DNA of 64,000 bases, taken from Primula veris. Lineage: Eukaryota > Streptophyta > Magnoliopsida > Ericales > Primulaceae. Positions within the stretch are counted from its first letter, which is position 1; each line of letters opens with the position of its first letter. The notes beneath the pieces were generated by a model. That model had not been told where the DNA came from, did not search any database, and saw only the letters and a list, made by a program, of their open reading frames with translations. A program made the position numbers and the translations under genes. Below are positions 13,461 to 23,701 of this stretch, in pieces. The DNA is taken from the NCBI GenBank assembly GCA_963682055.1, contig OY821745.1:30997342-31061341 (forward strand), read 5' to 3'.

Positions 13461-13923
13461 TATAAAAGGGGACTGTCCCAGTATTTTTTATGCAGTTCAT
13501 TCTTTATTAGCGAACAAATGGCTTCTCCTCTCGAAAAGTATGGTGACAACCTTCCTGAATACGTTGCCCGTCTGGAAGAGGAAGTTCAGAAGGTGCGTTA
13601 TCTCGAGAAGAGGGTTGCCCGGCTGTCGGTGGAAGCTCGTCGGGCCGCCGAACTAGACGAGCGATTGGATGCCCTAGAGAAGGAGCACCAGAGGTCTTTG
13701 CTCGACAGTATTCGTGCTCGTGCCCGGATCAAAGAGCTCGAGGCCTCCAGAGATAGGCAGCTTGCTTCCAAGAGGGCTTACAAATTGGCCCTTAAGGAAG
13801 TGTATGCTCGGTCGAAAAGGAAACCGAATGACGAAGCGGGCCCTTCTATGAAATGATTTTATTGTATTCATTGTATTTCCTCTTTGTGCTTCTTCTGTAA
13901 CGAAGTATCAACCAATCAATAAA
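13461..13923 (+). CDS. Antisense mini-gene B: 112-aa coiled-coil protein, paralogue of A
   Basis: The ORF runs from ATG 13518 (MASPLEKYGDNLPEYVARLE) to stop 13856. TATAAAAG at 13461 is 57 bases upstream and AATAAA is at 13918-13923. I prefer the 13518 start because the longer frame begins upstream of the TATA box. Heptad-rich helices (LEEEVQKVRYLEKRVARL) fill the protein. The tail KRAYKLALKEVYARSK matches gene A, showing local duplication. Function unknown. Confidence 0.65.
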
Positions 13924-14398
13924 GATTTCTTTTTCTTGTTTATACCTGAATTACTTTCCCAATGCAATTTATTTTGACTGCGCACGCTTGTGGCCTCATT
14001 AATGCTTTTCTTGGGCCTGGCGTTTGATCTTATCCATTGGACCTTCTTATTCTTTATATCTAGGGATTAATAGGATTTCTTGAGCCTTGTACATATAAAA
14101 TCCTATTCACCAGAGTTTTCTTGAGCCTTGCGCAAAAGATCTGGGATATTTATTTGAACCGCTGCTCTTCCCAAAAACGACGCGTGTTTCAATGCCATTA
14201 TTACTTACTCCCTTTAAATATTGGTAAGAATCCAAACGTTTCTTGAACAGGAGTGGCTTTTAATTACTCACGCTCTTTAGAGTCTTTTGGGAATCCAAAC
14301 GTTTTTCTTGAACAGTCACCTCTTTTGAGTGCCATCGCTTCTGAATACCCATTGGCGAATGGTTGCGACTCTCAATCCCAGCCCTCATCTAATTGATC

Positions 14399-14784
14399 TA
14401 TAAATACCTGCTTACAGCATGGTTACATCCACACTTCTCATCATATTATTTTCCCCCATATATAGACCCTCATCTTATAATTTCCCTAAGATGTCTGGTC
14501 CTTTCACCCAATCAGCATTAGCTTTGCAAGTGGAGGCCTTTAAAGCCTCCTATAACCATGTACAAAGGCTGTTGAGGGATGCCGAGGAGGAATTGAAGGT
14601 GATGCGTTATCACCATACCGAGATGGTTCGGGAATTAACTTGGCTAAGATCCGAACTGGCTTACTGCCGACGTGCTCGTCAGGCTCTAGTCGAAGAGAAT
14701 GAGATGCTAAGGGGGAACCCGACACTGAGGGACAGGGATGTCTCTGCCGGGCCCTCTCATCGATACCGATCGACTTTCCCCTAA
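14399..14784 (+). CDS. Antisense mini-gene C: 97-aa coiled-coil protein
   Basis: TATAAATA at 14399 precedes ATG 14491 (MSGPFTQSALALQVEAF); the stop is at 14784. An in-frame ATG at 14419 lies only 20 bases from the TATA box, so the later start is preferred. The protein is one long amphipathic helix (LLRDAEEELKVMRYHHTEMV) with a basic end. Length and start pattern (MSG) resemble mini-gene D. No AATAAA follows; instead a 500 bp pyrimidine-rich tract begins. Confidence 0.6.
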
Positions 14785-15300
14785 CCTTCCCCCTTCTTTT
14801 TTTCTTTTTATCTACTCTTTCCCCATCTTTTCCCATCTCTTCCTTTTTTTTTTTTTTTTTTTTTATTTCTCCGTTTCCATCATTTCTTCCTCTTCCTCTT
14901 TTGTGTTTTTTTTTTATACTCTGTTTTCTCGTACTTTTTATTCTTTTCTTTTTCCGTTTCTTTTTTGTTTCATTGACTTCCTTTTTAGTTGTCGGTCTCC
15001 TTCGTCTCTTTATCTTCTTCTCATCTGTTTTTCTTCTGTGCCTCCTCTTTCTTTTTCTTCATCTTCTCTCCCATCACTCTTTTTCTTTTCTTTTTTATGC
15101 ACCACTACGATGTAACAATCAGCCCTGTGATCCAAAGGGTTTTGTGTTACATTTAGGGTTGGTCATTTTTCTTTTTGACTCTTCTTTCTTATCCCTTCCT
15201 TCTTTTCTTGCACTCTTCTTCTTTTCCTCTTCTTGCTTTTCCTTTCTCTTTCTTCTTACTTTTTCTTTTTGGCGTCTCCTGCTCACTTGGTCAGCTGATA
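14785..15300. repeat. Pyrimidine-rich tract
   Basis: About 500 bases almost entirely of T and C on the plus strand, purine-rich on the element's own sense strand. ORFs across it (Phe/Ser/Leu-rich) are low complexity and rejected as genes. Confidence 0.8.
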
Positions 15301-15337
15301 TAGTTGATCCTTTGCCTGATCTTCTGTACTAGCTCTT

Positions 15338-15480
15338 CTCGGATGTAATAGGTTTTATCTCGGATGTAATAGGATCTCTTTTCGGATGTAATAGGTTTTA
15401 TCTCGGATGTAATAGGATCTCTTTTCGGATGTAATAGGTTTTTATCTCGGATGTAATAGACCTTGATGTAACAGACCTCG
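15338..15480. repeat. Minisatellite built on CGGATGTAATAGG
   Basis: TCTCGGATGTAATAGG and TTTCGGATGTAATAGG alternate about six times, then decay into GATGTAATAGACC and GATGTAACAGACC. The array lies between mini-genes C and D. Confidence 0.8.
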
Positions 15481-15685
15481 ATGTAATATTGTCTATTGAT
15501 GTAATGAACAATGATGTATTCCATCTTCATTAATGAAAAGTATTTTTGCCCTTTTCTTTTTGCATTTCTTTTTATATTGTACCTGTGGTTTGTTGTTTGT
15601 CTGGAATCTAGATCTTTGAATATCTCGTCTTTATTTCTTCTGCACTGTAGTCTCAGATGTCAGTAGATGTCCCCATCACTGTCAA

Positions 15686-15785
15686 ACATATGTGCATGCT
15701 CCCTAGTAGGTCAGGAAATGTGCATGCTCCCTAGTAGGTCAGGAAATGTGCATGCCCCCCCCCCCCCCAGCATGTCAGGAAATAT
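15686..15785. repeat. 31-bp tandem repeat with a C homopolymer
   Basis: ATGTGCATGC followed by CCCTAGTAGGTCAGGAA is repeated about three times. The last copy has a run of about 14 C in place of the CCCTAGTAGG part. Confidence 0.75.
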
Positions 15786-15828
15786 GCAATTTCCCAAGCA
15801 AGGTCATAAAATATCATACTCTCCGTTC

Positions 15829-16411
15829 TATAAGTACTAATCTTTTCTTTGGTAGTTTATCATCTCTTTTTTCTTTTTGCTTCTCTCTTCCTTAGCCCTT
15901 TATTTTCTTCCGTACTAAACAATTTCCCAGAATGTCTGGACTTGTGGTGAGATATCATGCTCAGATGAAGGGCTTGGACTCTGAGGTATCTCGGGTCCGC
16001 CGTCGGATGGCAAGGCTTGAGAAAGAGTATGGCGTTTTGGCCTTGAGCTTGTTCGGCTCTTATCCCGAAGAGACGGTGAAGTGGACCGAGATCTCGGCAC
16101 TGAGTCGCCAGCTCGATCACTTGTTGCTGCAGAGAAACCATCTGGCCAACTCCTGGTATGATGCCGAGGAAATTTGGGACCATTCTCAAGATGAGTTTGA
16201 CAACTCTCCTCAAGGCCTAGCTAGCATAATGGTAAAGAATGCTCGGCTCGTGGAGCGCGTCAGGGTTCTTACTACGGAAAACAACAGGCTCTCCTCAGAG
16301 AATGACGATTTGGTCGCCATGAACGATTCCTACCAAGCTCGGTTGAATTGTTCTGCTCGTTTTGCTTTCTCTCGGTCTGGCAGTTCGGTTTTTCCACCCA
16401 TTGATCCTTAG
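15829..16411 (+). CDS. Antisense mini-gene D: 159-aa coiled-coil protein
   Basis: A TATA-like TATAAGTA at 15829 precedes ATG 15932 (MSGLVVRYHAQMKGLDSE); the stop is at 16411. Two helical segments (SEVSRVRRRMARLEKEYG and VERVRVLTTENNRLSSEND) suggest coiled coils, with an aromatic stretch between them (NSWYDAEEIWDHSQDEFD). Function unknown. Base composition and codon choice resemble the neighbouring antisense ORFs, not the minus-strand pol. Confidence 0.6.
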
Positions 16412-16557
16412 ATTGGGCTGGTTTTCTTTTGTATTTCCCCTTTTGTCATTTGTGTTTTATCTTCTGTACTTGACGAATCAGTTGTATCTTTTCGTATTAT
16501 CTCGTGCCTGTCTTATGAACCATTGTAACGCTTCGTATTTTGTGCCTTTTGATTCTC

Positions 16558-17058
16558 TATAAATGCTCCCTATTGCCTGTATCTCATTATCAATTTCTAC
16601 CTCTCTCTTGTTTTATAATTTGCTTTTGCGTGAGATGGCTCCCATCACTAGGTCTGCCTCTAAAAAGAAAGCCCTTATAGAAGAGGAGCCTACCTTTTTG
16701 CTACCTCGTCCCCCTGGCTTTGGGGAGGAGGATTTGACTCCCCTTCAACTAAAAGAAATTGAGATGTCATGGCTGAAACATGATCTCATGTGTGCTCGGA
16801 CGGAAGCGAAGAGGTTTAAACAATATTGGGACGAGGAGGGCACTGCTCGTTTCAAGGCCGAGCAAAAATGCGAGTCTCAGTCTTACGCCTTGAAACAGGC
16901 TGAGATGGCGATTTCTCGTTTGGTTAGGGAGAAGGAGCGTCTGGAGGAACTTTTGGCGAAGAGGGATGTTGCTATGGGGGATAGTTCGAAAAAGTAGGAT
17001 GGGTGTATTTTCTTTTTCTGTTGTATTGTTTGTGTTTCCCCCTTTGTGGATGAATAAA
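16558..17058 (+). CDS. Antisense mini-gene E: 120-aa coiled-coil protein
   Basis: TATAAATG at 16558 precedes ATG 16635 (MAPITRSASKKKALIEEE); the stop is at 16997 and AATAAA at 17053-17058. The N-terminus is basic, followed by a proline stretch (LLPRPPGFGEEDLTP) and a C-terminal helix (REKERLEELLAKRD). The start MAPITRSASKKK could be a nuclear targeting patch (inference). It completes a run of five spaced units with the same design. Confidence 0.6.
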
Positions 17059-17697
17059 ACTTGTCTTGCATTTGATTCTGTCCTATTTTATTTCCTGTTT
17101 GCTTCTCTTTTATGTTTCTGAGCATACACCGAACAATATGCCCGGTTATCCCCCCGGAGAGCGTTGTTAGACTTGATGCTCCCTGGCATCAAGCTAGTAA
17201 CGGTCTTCGTCCACCTTGGTCGGTGTGCCCTCTTGGTAAGGGTTGGGTGGGAGTCGAGGAACTTTAATCGGGGGATATTCTTGGTGTGATAGTAGTGGTA
17301 GCGTATGTGAGAAGCTTTTCGTGGTAGGGTCCACTGGCCGTTTATTTAGGTCTAATGATGTGAACTGCCTTGGGTAGTGGGATACGCGCTGACGTGGCGA
17401 AATCTGGAGCGTTTAGATGTTAAAAATAGCAGCGGTTGTTGACTTTTGTATGGTTGGAAAAAGGTAAACCTCTGTTACACGAAAGGACGGTTATTATTTT
17501 ATTCCTTTTGTGACTCCACTCCTTTTTATTGTGCCAAGTAATCCTGTTTATTTTTATCATAGAATTCGCTGAAGAAAATATCGTTCTCTCTCTAAAGCAT
17601 ATTCTTCCCGCCAAAAAGGAAAAGAGTTCGGCCGCTTGATCTAGGGTTTCGTGGTTGTGTTGGAAGACTTGCTGCTGTTCGCGCTTGCTTGCTCATA

Positions 17698-20138
17698 ATG
17701 ATTACTGTAAGTGATTTTTTGTGCTCCCCCCTTCCCTCTTTTAGGAGTTGTATTTGATTTGTCGTTGTGGTCATAGGTGTGTCGTTGGTATATGGTTCAG
17801 GTTATCTATATATGTCTGATGATTCTGATGTAATGTGCGTGGGGGGGGGGGTGGCTCTCGTTCTATTGATGTGGTTCTGGTTTGTGTATTTGGTTAGTAT
17901 ATTGATGGACTTTTGATGATCTTTGTATAGGAAATTTTAACCCAAAGTGTGGCCCAAGTTGGCAAATTCGTGGAGAAGGATTTTAAAGAACTCGCCGGAA
18001 TACCTGACAACATACATATCCGGCTTCCTATTTCTGACGAGGAGGTGCTGGGATTTGTACCTGCCGGCGAGGTGGCCGTGCGTTCTTCGGCATTCTTCAC
18101 TGGGGGTCTTCGACTGCCCTTTACAAACTGGGTGGCTTCGTTCTTTGAGGCCGTCCAAATTGCTCCGGCCCAACTGGCCCTAAATGGTTACCGTACTCTG
18201 AATGGTATCCAAAGGCTATCGGAGTTGTCCGGAATACCGATTGAACTGAAGGACGTCTTTGGAGTCTATAGTCTGAGCTTTGAACGTCGCAGCTCGTATT
18301 TGAAGACTCTGCGTGCCTTTTGCCGGCTCGTTATCGGTTTGCCGGATACCAATAAAGAGCGTAATCTTGGTATTGTAATTGCTTCCGGTGCATGGGGTTG
18401 TGCGGGACACCAGATTCCTGGACCGGCGACCAATGCTCCCATCATGCCAGACCTCGGCGCCCCCAATGTAGAGGCTCTGTTAGCTCTTTGGAAATGGTGG
18501 GGGCCTGGACCTACGCCGGATCCTGCGAGTCGTACGGCTCCCATGTTGCTCGGTTACCCTATGGGGTCGATGACCAGGGGAAATCCTGCACCCGAGATCC
18601 CCAAAGAGCCCGAGGAGGAATTCTTAAAGGTGGTCCAGGCTCGATGTGCTACTCGGCTTGGGAAAAAAGCCGTTCGTTCTAAGCGTCGTGCAGCTGACCC
18701 TGTCGTTGAAACAACGAAGAGGGCTAGGGGAACCGATACATCGGTTACCGAGGAAGATGCTAACGTTGGCTCGGGCGAGGGGGTGTGTGCCGCTGCTCAA
18801 GGGGATACCGCCGAGGATGCCTCTGCTCCGGGCGAGGTATGTGTATATGTATTATGATTTTCTTGTCTTTTGGTTGTTTGTCATTTGGTTCGCTAGTGCT
18901 TTGCTTTATTAGTCATCTTGTTTCAGCTACTGACTTCTCCATTGGTTACCCTCGCTCTTGCCCGGTCTATGGGTATTATTGTGTTTCAGGGGTCGGTCGA
19001 CGATGTATTCGGATATATGAACCTCTTGACGAACATGAGAGAGGGTACGATGACTTTGCCGGTCATCTCGCCTATCCCCACCGAGGGTCCGATAGATTTG
19101 TCCGTGTGCTCGCCCCTCCGTAATGAGGAAGAGATCGAGCATAGGGCCCCTGAGATCGAGCAGTTGGAGGAGGACGTGGGGGTGGAGATGGAAGGCAGCG
19201 AAGAGAATGCCGGGGATGTTGTGACGGGTGTCGAGGATGAGGCTCTCGACGGATCCGAGAAAGGGTTGGTTGACGGGGTTGCAATGACCCGGTACATTGA
19301 CCGATGTAGGGGTGAACTGCTGGATCAACCGAGAACACTGAAGATGGGGTATACGGCTCTGAAACCCCTTGTGTTCAAGAATGCAGAAAAACTATCTGCC
19401 CAACCTACAATGTCAGTTATAGAGCAGGCCCACGCGGATGCGCTGAGGGTACGTGGGGCTCGTATTGCACTATATAGGTTTGGTACTTGTATTTTATTTG
19501 GAAACTAATGTGTTAAAGTGCAGATTGCTGTGAGTGCCGTGGCGCTACGGGATCAGCTGGGAGCTCTAGAGGGTGAGAAAGAGAAGCTGGTGACCGAGAA
19601 GGATAATCTGGTGGCCGAGAAGGAGAAATTGGTCGCCGAGAAGAAAACCCTGGGCGAGAATTATGACAAACTGTCGGTGGACTTCCTGCACCTGACCGAG
19701 GATGTCGAGAAATTGAGGGTGGAAAAAGAGAGCATGGCCGCTAAGTACGGCGAATTAGAGGAGGAGAACTTGCTCCTGGCTGAGGACGTGGAAGCCGAAA
19801 AGGCTAAGGTGTCTGCCCTGAAAACGGCACAGGCGGAGGAGCGGAAAAAGTTAGCGATGATGGCCAACTTTTCTGTATACTGCGCTCATGTGCGGGCGCT
19901 CAATTTCGCGAATGTTCCTCTGTCGGATAGGGCGTGGTCGGAGTTGGTGTATCCGTGTCCGCATGGTGCACCGCCGAAACCCTTGGACTGGGCGAATCTT
20001 CGTGAAGAAGAGCTTCCTCGGCTACCGGGGCAGACAATTTCGACAGCGCTGCGTCCCCACTCTATGTCGGCCACGTCCACTCCTCGACCGGATGCTACTG
20101 TTGTGCCCCCACCAGTATCTTCTCAGGTGGAACCTTGA
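17698..20138 (+). CDS. Antisense spliced gene resembling Transposase_28 ('putative gypsy type transposon')
   Basis: Proposed exons 17698-17706 (only Met-Ile-Thr), 17931-18836, 18927-19448 and 19524-20138, joined in frame to about 683 residues. Donors GTAAGT, GTATGT and GTACGT and acceptors TATAG, TTCAG and TGCAG fit consensus. A later acceptor at 18990 is an in-frame alternative for exon 3. The N-terminal third has SAFFTGGLRLPFTNWVAS, then APAQLALNGYRTLNGIQ, then SSYLKTLRAFCRLVIG, the pattern of the plant domain annotated as putative gypsy-type transposon. An acidic middle and a Glu/Lys coiled coil follow (EKDNLVAEKEKLVAEKK). Related antisense extra ORFs are known from Tat-lineage elements, with unknown function. 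Confidence 0.7.
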
Positions 20139-20364
20139 CTATCTTTCTAGCAGTATGTATATATTTTTTTTTTTTTTTATTATTTTTTTTTATTTTTTTT
20201 TTTTGGCCTTGTGTATCTAGAAACAGATTCTTTTGGTGAAGTGATAACATAGGTGCTGTGTTTTATTTCTGTTGGGCTTTCTTGGGTTAATTTCTTTTGA
20301 TGGTCGTCATATTTTGAAGGATGTGAAAACAAAATATTGTCAGGTACCAAATAACCCCCTTGCC

Positions 20365-20937
20365 ATGGTGGTCTGGACCTCGCCTAGTCGTAGTGTAGGT
20401 GACATAATAGAAGATTTGGAAAGATCTAAGGCGTCCCTTACCACGAAATTGACTCGTGCTTATCAGGAAATCGAGGGTCTGAATATTCATATTTCCAACT
20501 TGGCGATTCGGTTACGTGATTTGGGAGAGAAATTTAGTAAAAAGACCGCCCATTATACGGCAAATAAGGGTAAAGCAAAGGAACTTCTCAGTGCCCTACG
20601 ACGTTCTCGTGATGAAGCCCGAGGTCGTGTGACGAGCTTGAGCTTGGTCCTTGGGGCTGTTTTCGAGGACGCGGATCTGCTGCTATCCTTTGCCAAAGCC
20701 TATTGGGCCCGAGCTCGCGCCTTAGAGGTGCTGGAGCATATAAAAGGAATGAGTGGTGTGTCCCGGGCAGAGCGCATGGTGGATGCGAAGGCCGGGGTAA
20801 CTGAAACCACTGTTGCCTTGAACCGAATTGAGGCGATCATTCGTGAGCGTTTGGGGACGCAAATTAATTCATTGCGAGATATTCATTTTGCCGATGTAGT
20901 AGAGACTTCGGCGTCAGTTGAGGGGTTGTCGGATTAA
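20365..20937 (+). CDS. Antisense ORF F: 190-aa helical protein
   Basis: The first in-frame ATG is 20365 (MVVWTSPSRSVGDIIEDLE); the stop at 20935-20937 overlaps an AATAAA. The protein is mostly helical (SKASLTTKLTRAYQEIEGL, RRSRDEARGRVTSLSLVLG). No TATA box is obvious. A CAGGTACC lies 24 bases before the ATG, so it may be a terminal exon of the upstream gene instead of a separate gene. Function unknown. Confidence 0.5.
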   Translation: MVVWTSPSRSVGDIIEDLERSKASLTTKLTRAYQEIEGLNIHISNLAIRLRDLGEKFSKKTAHYTANKGKAKELLSALRRSRDEARGRVTSLSLVLGAVFEDADLLLSFAKAYWARARALEVLEHIKGMSGVSRAERMVDAKAGVTETTVALNRIEAIIRERLGTQINSLRDIHFADVVETSASVEGLSD

Positions 20938-21126
20938 TAAAATAGCTTGTTTTGTCGTTTTCTTTGTAGCTTGTATAAAAAATTCTCTCTCTTTTTTTTT
21001 TTGTTGTTGTTGTTTTTTTTTTTGTTTTTTTTTTGTTTTTTTTTTTTTTGTAGCTTCCTTTTTTTTATATTCATCTCTTCTCGTTCGTCTCCCCCCCTCT
21101 TTTTTTTTTTATAGGCACATGCTACT

Positions 21127-21765
21127 ATGTCGCACCAGGCTGGTTCTCCATGCCTAGTTAACCCGGGGTTAGGACCTACTGGTGCTGCCCGGGACGAGGT
21201 CTCAACTGGTGCGGCTAGTGAGGTGCCTGACAGGTGGCCCTACATTGTTTTGATGAGCAAAAATGTCAAATTGACCGACCAATGTGCTCAACTGCGGACC
21301 AAGCTGAAAACCCAGGCGGCCTCTTTTCGAGAATACGTTCGCCGTGCCGAGCATGCTGTTGAGGTTCAGGAGCGTCGTTTGGATCGATATTTGCGTGCAA
21401 AGGGCGAGTACTTCGGCAAATTAAAGTTGCTTGTGACCAAGGCCAACGTGTTGGTGAAGTATTTCCGTTTGTCCCGCGCCAGATACGATGCTTCCGCAGC
21501 TGTGATTGAAGCTCGCCGTGACCTCTCCTTTGACGATGATCGCCGTAAAGCGGCCTCGGATGCTCACGAGTCCGCCAAAGAAGCCGAGTTCAACGCGCGG
21601 CTTCAAACGCTGACTTGTGTGGGGGCTCATACGACCAATTTTGATGCCCTCATTTCTGAGGAGCGTTTTGATGGTGATGAGTCTGATGGGTACACAACGA
21701 CTGATGACGAAGAGATTGAGCTCGGTCAATTACCGTCGTGCTCCTCCTGCAGTAGTTCTTCTTAA
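21127..21765 (+). CDS. Antisense ORF G: 212-aa helical protein with acidic tail
   Basis: The ORF starts at ATG 21127 (MSHQAGSPCLVNPGLG) and ends at 21765. It follows a long T-rich tract ending in TTTTTTATAG, a good 3' splice site at about 21112, so it may be an internal or last exon. Helical core (KLTDQCAQLRTKLKTQAASF), then an acidic, serine-rich tail (GYTTTDDEEIELGQLPS). It is the antisense ORF nearest the 134-bp array and integrase. Function unknown. Confidence 0.5.
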   Translation: MSHQAGSPCLVNPGLGPTGAARDEVSTGAASEVPDRWPYIVLMSKNVKLTDQCAQLRTKLKTQAASFREYVRRAEHAVEVQERRLDRYLRAKGEYFGKLKLLVTKANVLVKYFRLSRARYDASAAVIEARRDLSFDDDRRKAASDAHESAKEAEFNARLQTLTCVGAHTTNFDALISEERFDGDESDGYTTTDDEEIELGQLPSCSSCSSSS

Positions 21766-22046
21766 ATGAATCTCTTTAGTGTCGTTGATCTTCTTGTTGC
21801 CTCCGTAATGCGGGCGAGGACTATATATGTGATTTCTTTATTCCTGTTTTGTACCTTTCCATTGCCGTATTGCTATTTAATTGATTGGATCGATTTTTCC
21901 TTGCCAAATCATTTGTTATTTCGTTATTCCTGTTTTGAAGATGCTTCTTGTTGATATTTTGTTGTTTAGATTGATTCTCCTTCATTGTTTTAGCCAATTT
22001 ATATTGCATCGCCGTCATAAAGTGGACCTGAATAATACCCTGCATT

Positions 22047-22650
22047 GTACCTGCATATAAATTTCATAGTATTCCTAGGCGTTCCTTCGGTAACACGCCA
22101 TGTTGGGAATTTCATAGTATTCCTAGGCACTTCGGCCATGTTGGGAATTTCATAGTATCCCTAGACGTTCCTTCGGTAACACGCCATTTACGGGATTTCA
22201 TAGTATGCCTAGACGTTCCTTTGGTAACACGCCATTTACGGACTTTCATTGTATTCCTAGGCACTTCGGCCATGCTGGGAATTTCATAGTATCCCTAGAC
22301 GTTCCTTCGGTAACACGCCATTTACGGGATTTCATAGTATGCCTAGACGTTCCTTTGGTAACACGCCATTTACGGACTTTCATCGTATTCCTAGGCACTT
22401 CGGCCATGCTGGGAATTTCATAGTATCCCTAGACGTTCCTTCGGTAACACGCTATTTTCGGGATTTCATAGTATGCCTAGACGTTCCTTTGGTAACACGC
22501 CATTTACGGACTTTCATTGTATTCCTAGGCACTTCGGCCATGCTGGGAATTTCATAGTATCCCTAGACGTTCCTTCGGTAACACGCCATTTACGGGATTT
22601 CATAGTATTTCTAGGCACTTCGGCCATGTTGAGAATCTCATGGTATTAGT
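22047..22650. repeat. 134-bp tandem repeat downstream of gypsy integrase
   Basis: Units spaced 134 bases apart (matching points 22205, 22339, 22473) are built from shorter sub-units around CCTAG.CGTTCCTT.GGTAAC and GCACTTCGGCCATG. About four and a half units are present. Tandem arrays in the 3' untranslated part of Tat/Ogre elements are known as seeds of satellite DNA. ORFs across the array translate the repeat and are not genes. Confidence 0.9.
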
Positions 22651-22756
22651 AGATAGCATAATAATATATTTTATTTATTCAAAAGAAGAAAGATAATGCC
22701 ATTAAGCAAGAAGGGTAAGGTAGCACCTGTACTTGTACTTGTATTCGGAGCATTGC

Positions 22757-23701
22757 CTATACGTAGTACTTCTTTAAGTTAGCCACATTCCAAGAATTCT
22801 TTTCCCCTCGGCTGTTGGCGAACAGGACGCTTTTGATTTTGTAAGAGACTGGACTTGTTCGCTTGACGATTTCGTATGGGCCTTCCCAGGTAGGGCTCAG
22901 TTTGCCATGTATTTCGTTGCGGGTATAGACCGTCACTCGTCGCAGCACCAGTTCTCCTACCATGAATTCTTTAGATCCTTTTACTCTCTTGTCATAGGTT
23001 TGCTTTACGCTTTGTTGGTATTTAGCTAAGGTAAGGGCCGCTATCTCTCGTTTCTCGTCTATCATGTCGAGCTCTTCTCTCATTCTTTGTTCATTATTTC
23101 CCTGCTCGACCAACGTTGTTCGGAGCGTAGGTAGCCCGATCTCTGTCGGTATGACGGCCTCAACACCGTATGCTAAGCTAAACGGGGTTTCCTTGGTGCC
23201 CGTCTTGGGTGTAGTTCGGCACGACCATAAAACGTTGAGTAGCCGCTCGGGCCACCTCCCCTTTGCTTGTTCAAGGGTGGTCTTGATGCCGTCTAATATG
23301 GTTCGGTTTGACACTTCGGCTTGCCCGTTCCCTTGTGGGTATGTCGGCGTCGAATAGAATTTTCGGATACCGAGTTCCTCGTACCACAGCTGTAAATTGG
23401 CATCTTTGAACTGGGTTCCGTTGTCGGCGACTATAGCGTACGGTATTCCGAACCTAGTTATGATGTATTCCCAAATGAATTGTTTGACGTTGCTGGCTTT
23501 GATTTCTCGGAGGGGTTTAGCTTCGACCCATTTGGTGAAATAATCAGTCGCAACGATCAGATATTCCACATTCCCAGGTGCTCTTGGGAGTTTACCGACC
23601 AAATCGATTGCCCATTGAGCGAACGGCCATGGTGCTGATACCGGGGTCATCATAGATGAAGGGAGCCGTGGTATCTTGGCGAATCGTTGGCACTTGTCGC
23701 A
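22757..23701 (-). CDS. Gypsy integrase, continuing after the TGA
   Basis: In the same frame as RT, just after TGA 23702-23704, the sequence reads CDKCQRFAKIPRLP, completing the zinc-binding motif. The catalytic core has WAIDLVGKLP (first Asp), VADNGTQF (second Asp) and GNGQAEVSNRT (Glu), so D,D-E is intact. A C-terminal DNA-binding region ends NLKKYYV. It would insert the element's cDNA in the nucleus. In this copy it could only be made by read-through of the TGA. Confidence 0.88.
   Translation of the reverse strand, partial: CDKCQRFAKIPRLPSSMMTPVSAPWPFAQWAIDLVGKLPRAPGNVEYLIVATDYFTKWVEAKPLREIKASNVKQFIWEYIITRFGIPYAIVADNGTQFKDANLQLWYEELGIRKFYSTPTYPQGNGQAEVSNRTILDGIKTTLEQAKGRWPERLLNVLWSCRTTPKTGTKETPFSLAYGVEAVIPTEIGLPTLRTTLVEQGNNEQRMREELDMIDEKREIAALTLAKYQQSVKQTYDKRVKGSKEFMVGELVLRRVTVYTRNEIHGKLSPTWEGPYEIVKRTSPVSYKIKSVLFANSRGEKNSWNVANLKKYYV

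Noticed and set aside
14738..15332. Overlapping plus-strand ORFs rich in Phe, Ser and Leu
   Set aside because: They translate the pyrimidine-rich tract and have no motif. The real ORF C ends at 14784.
22205..22557. Two near-identical 72-codon ORFs (MPRRSFGNTPFTDFH)
   Set aside because: Chance open frames in the 134-bp tandem array. The similarity is the repeat itself.
22047..22650. CRISPR-like array
   Set aside because: Contiguous tandem repeat without unique spacers, in a plant retrotransposon.
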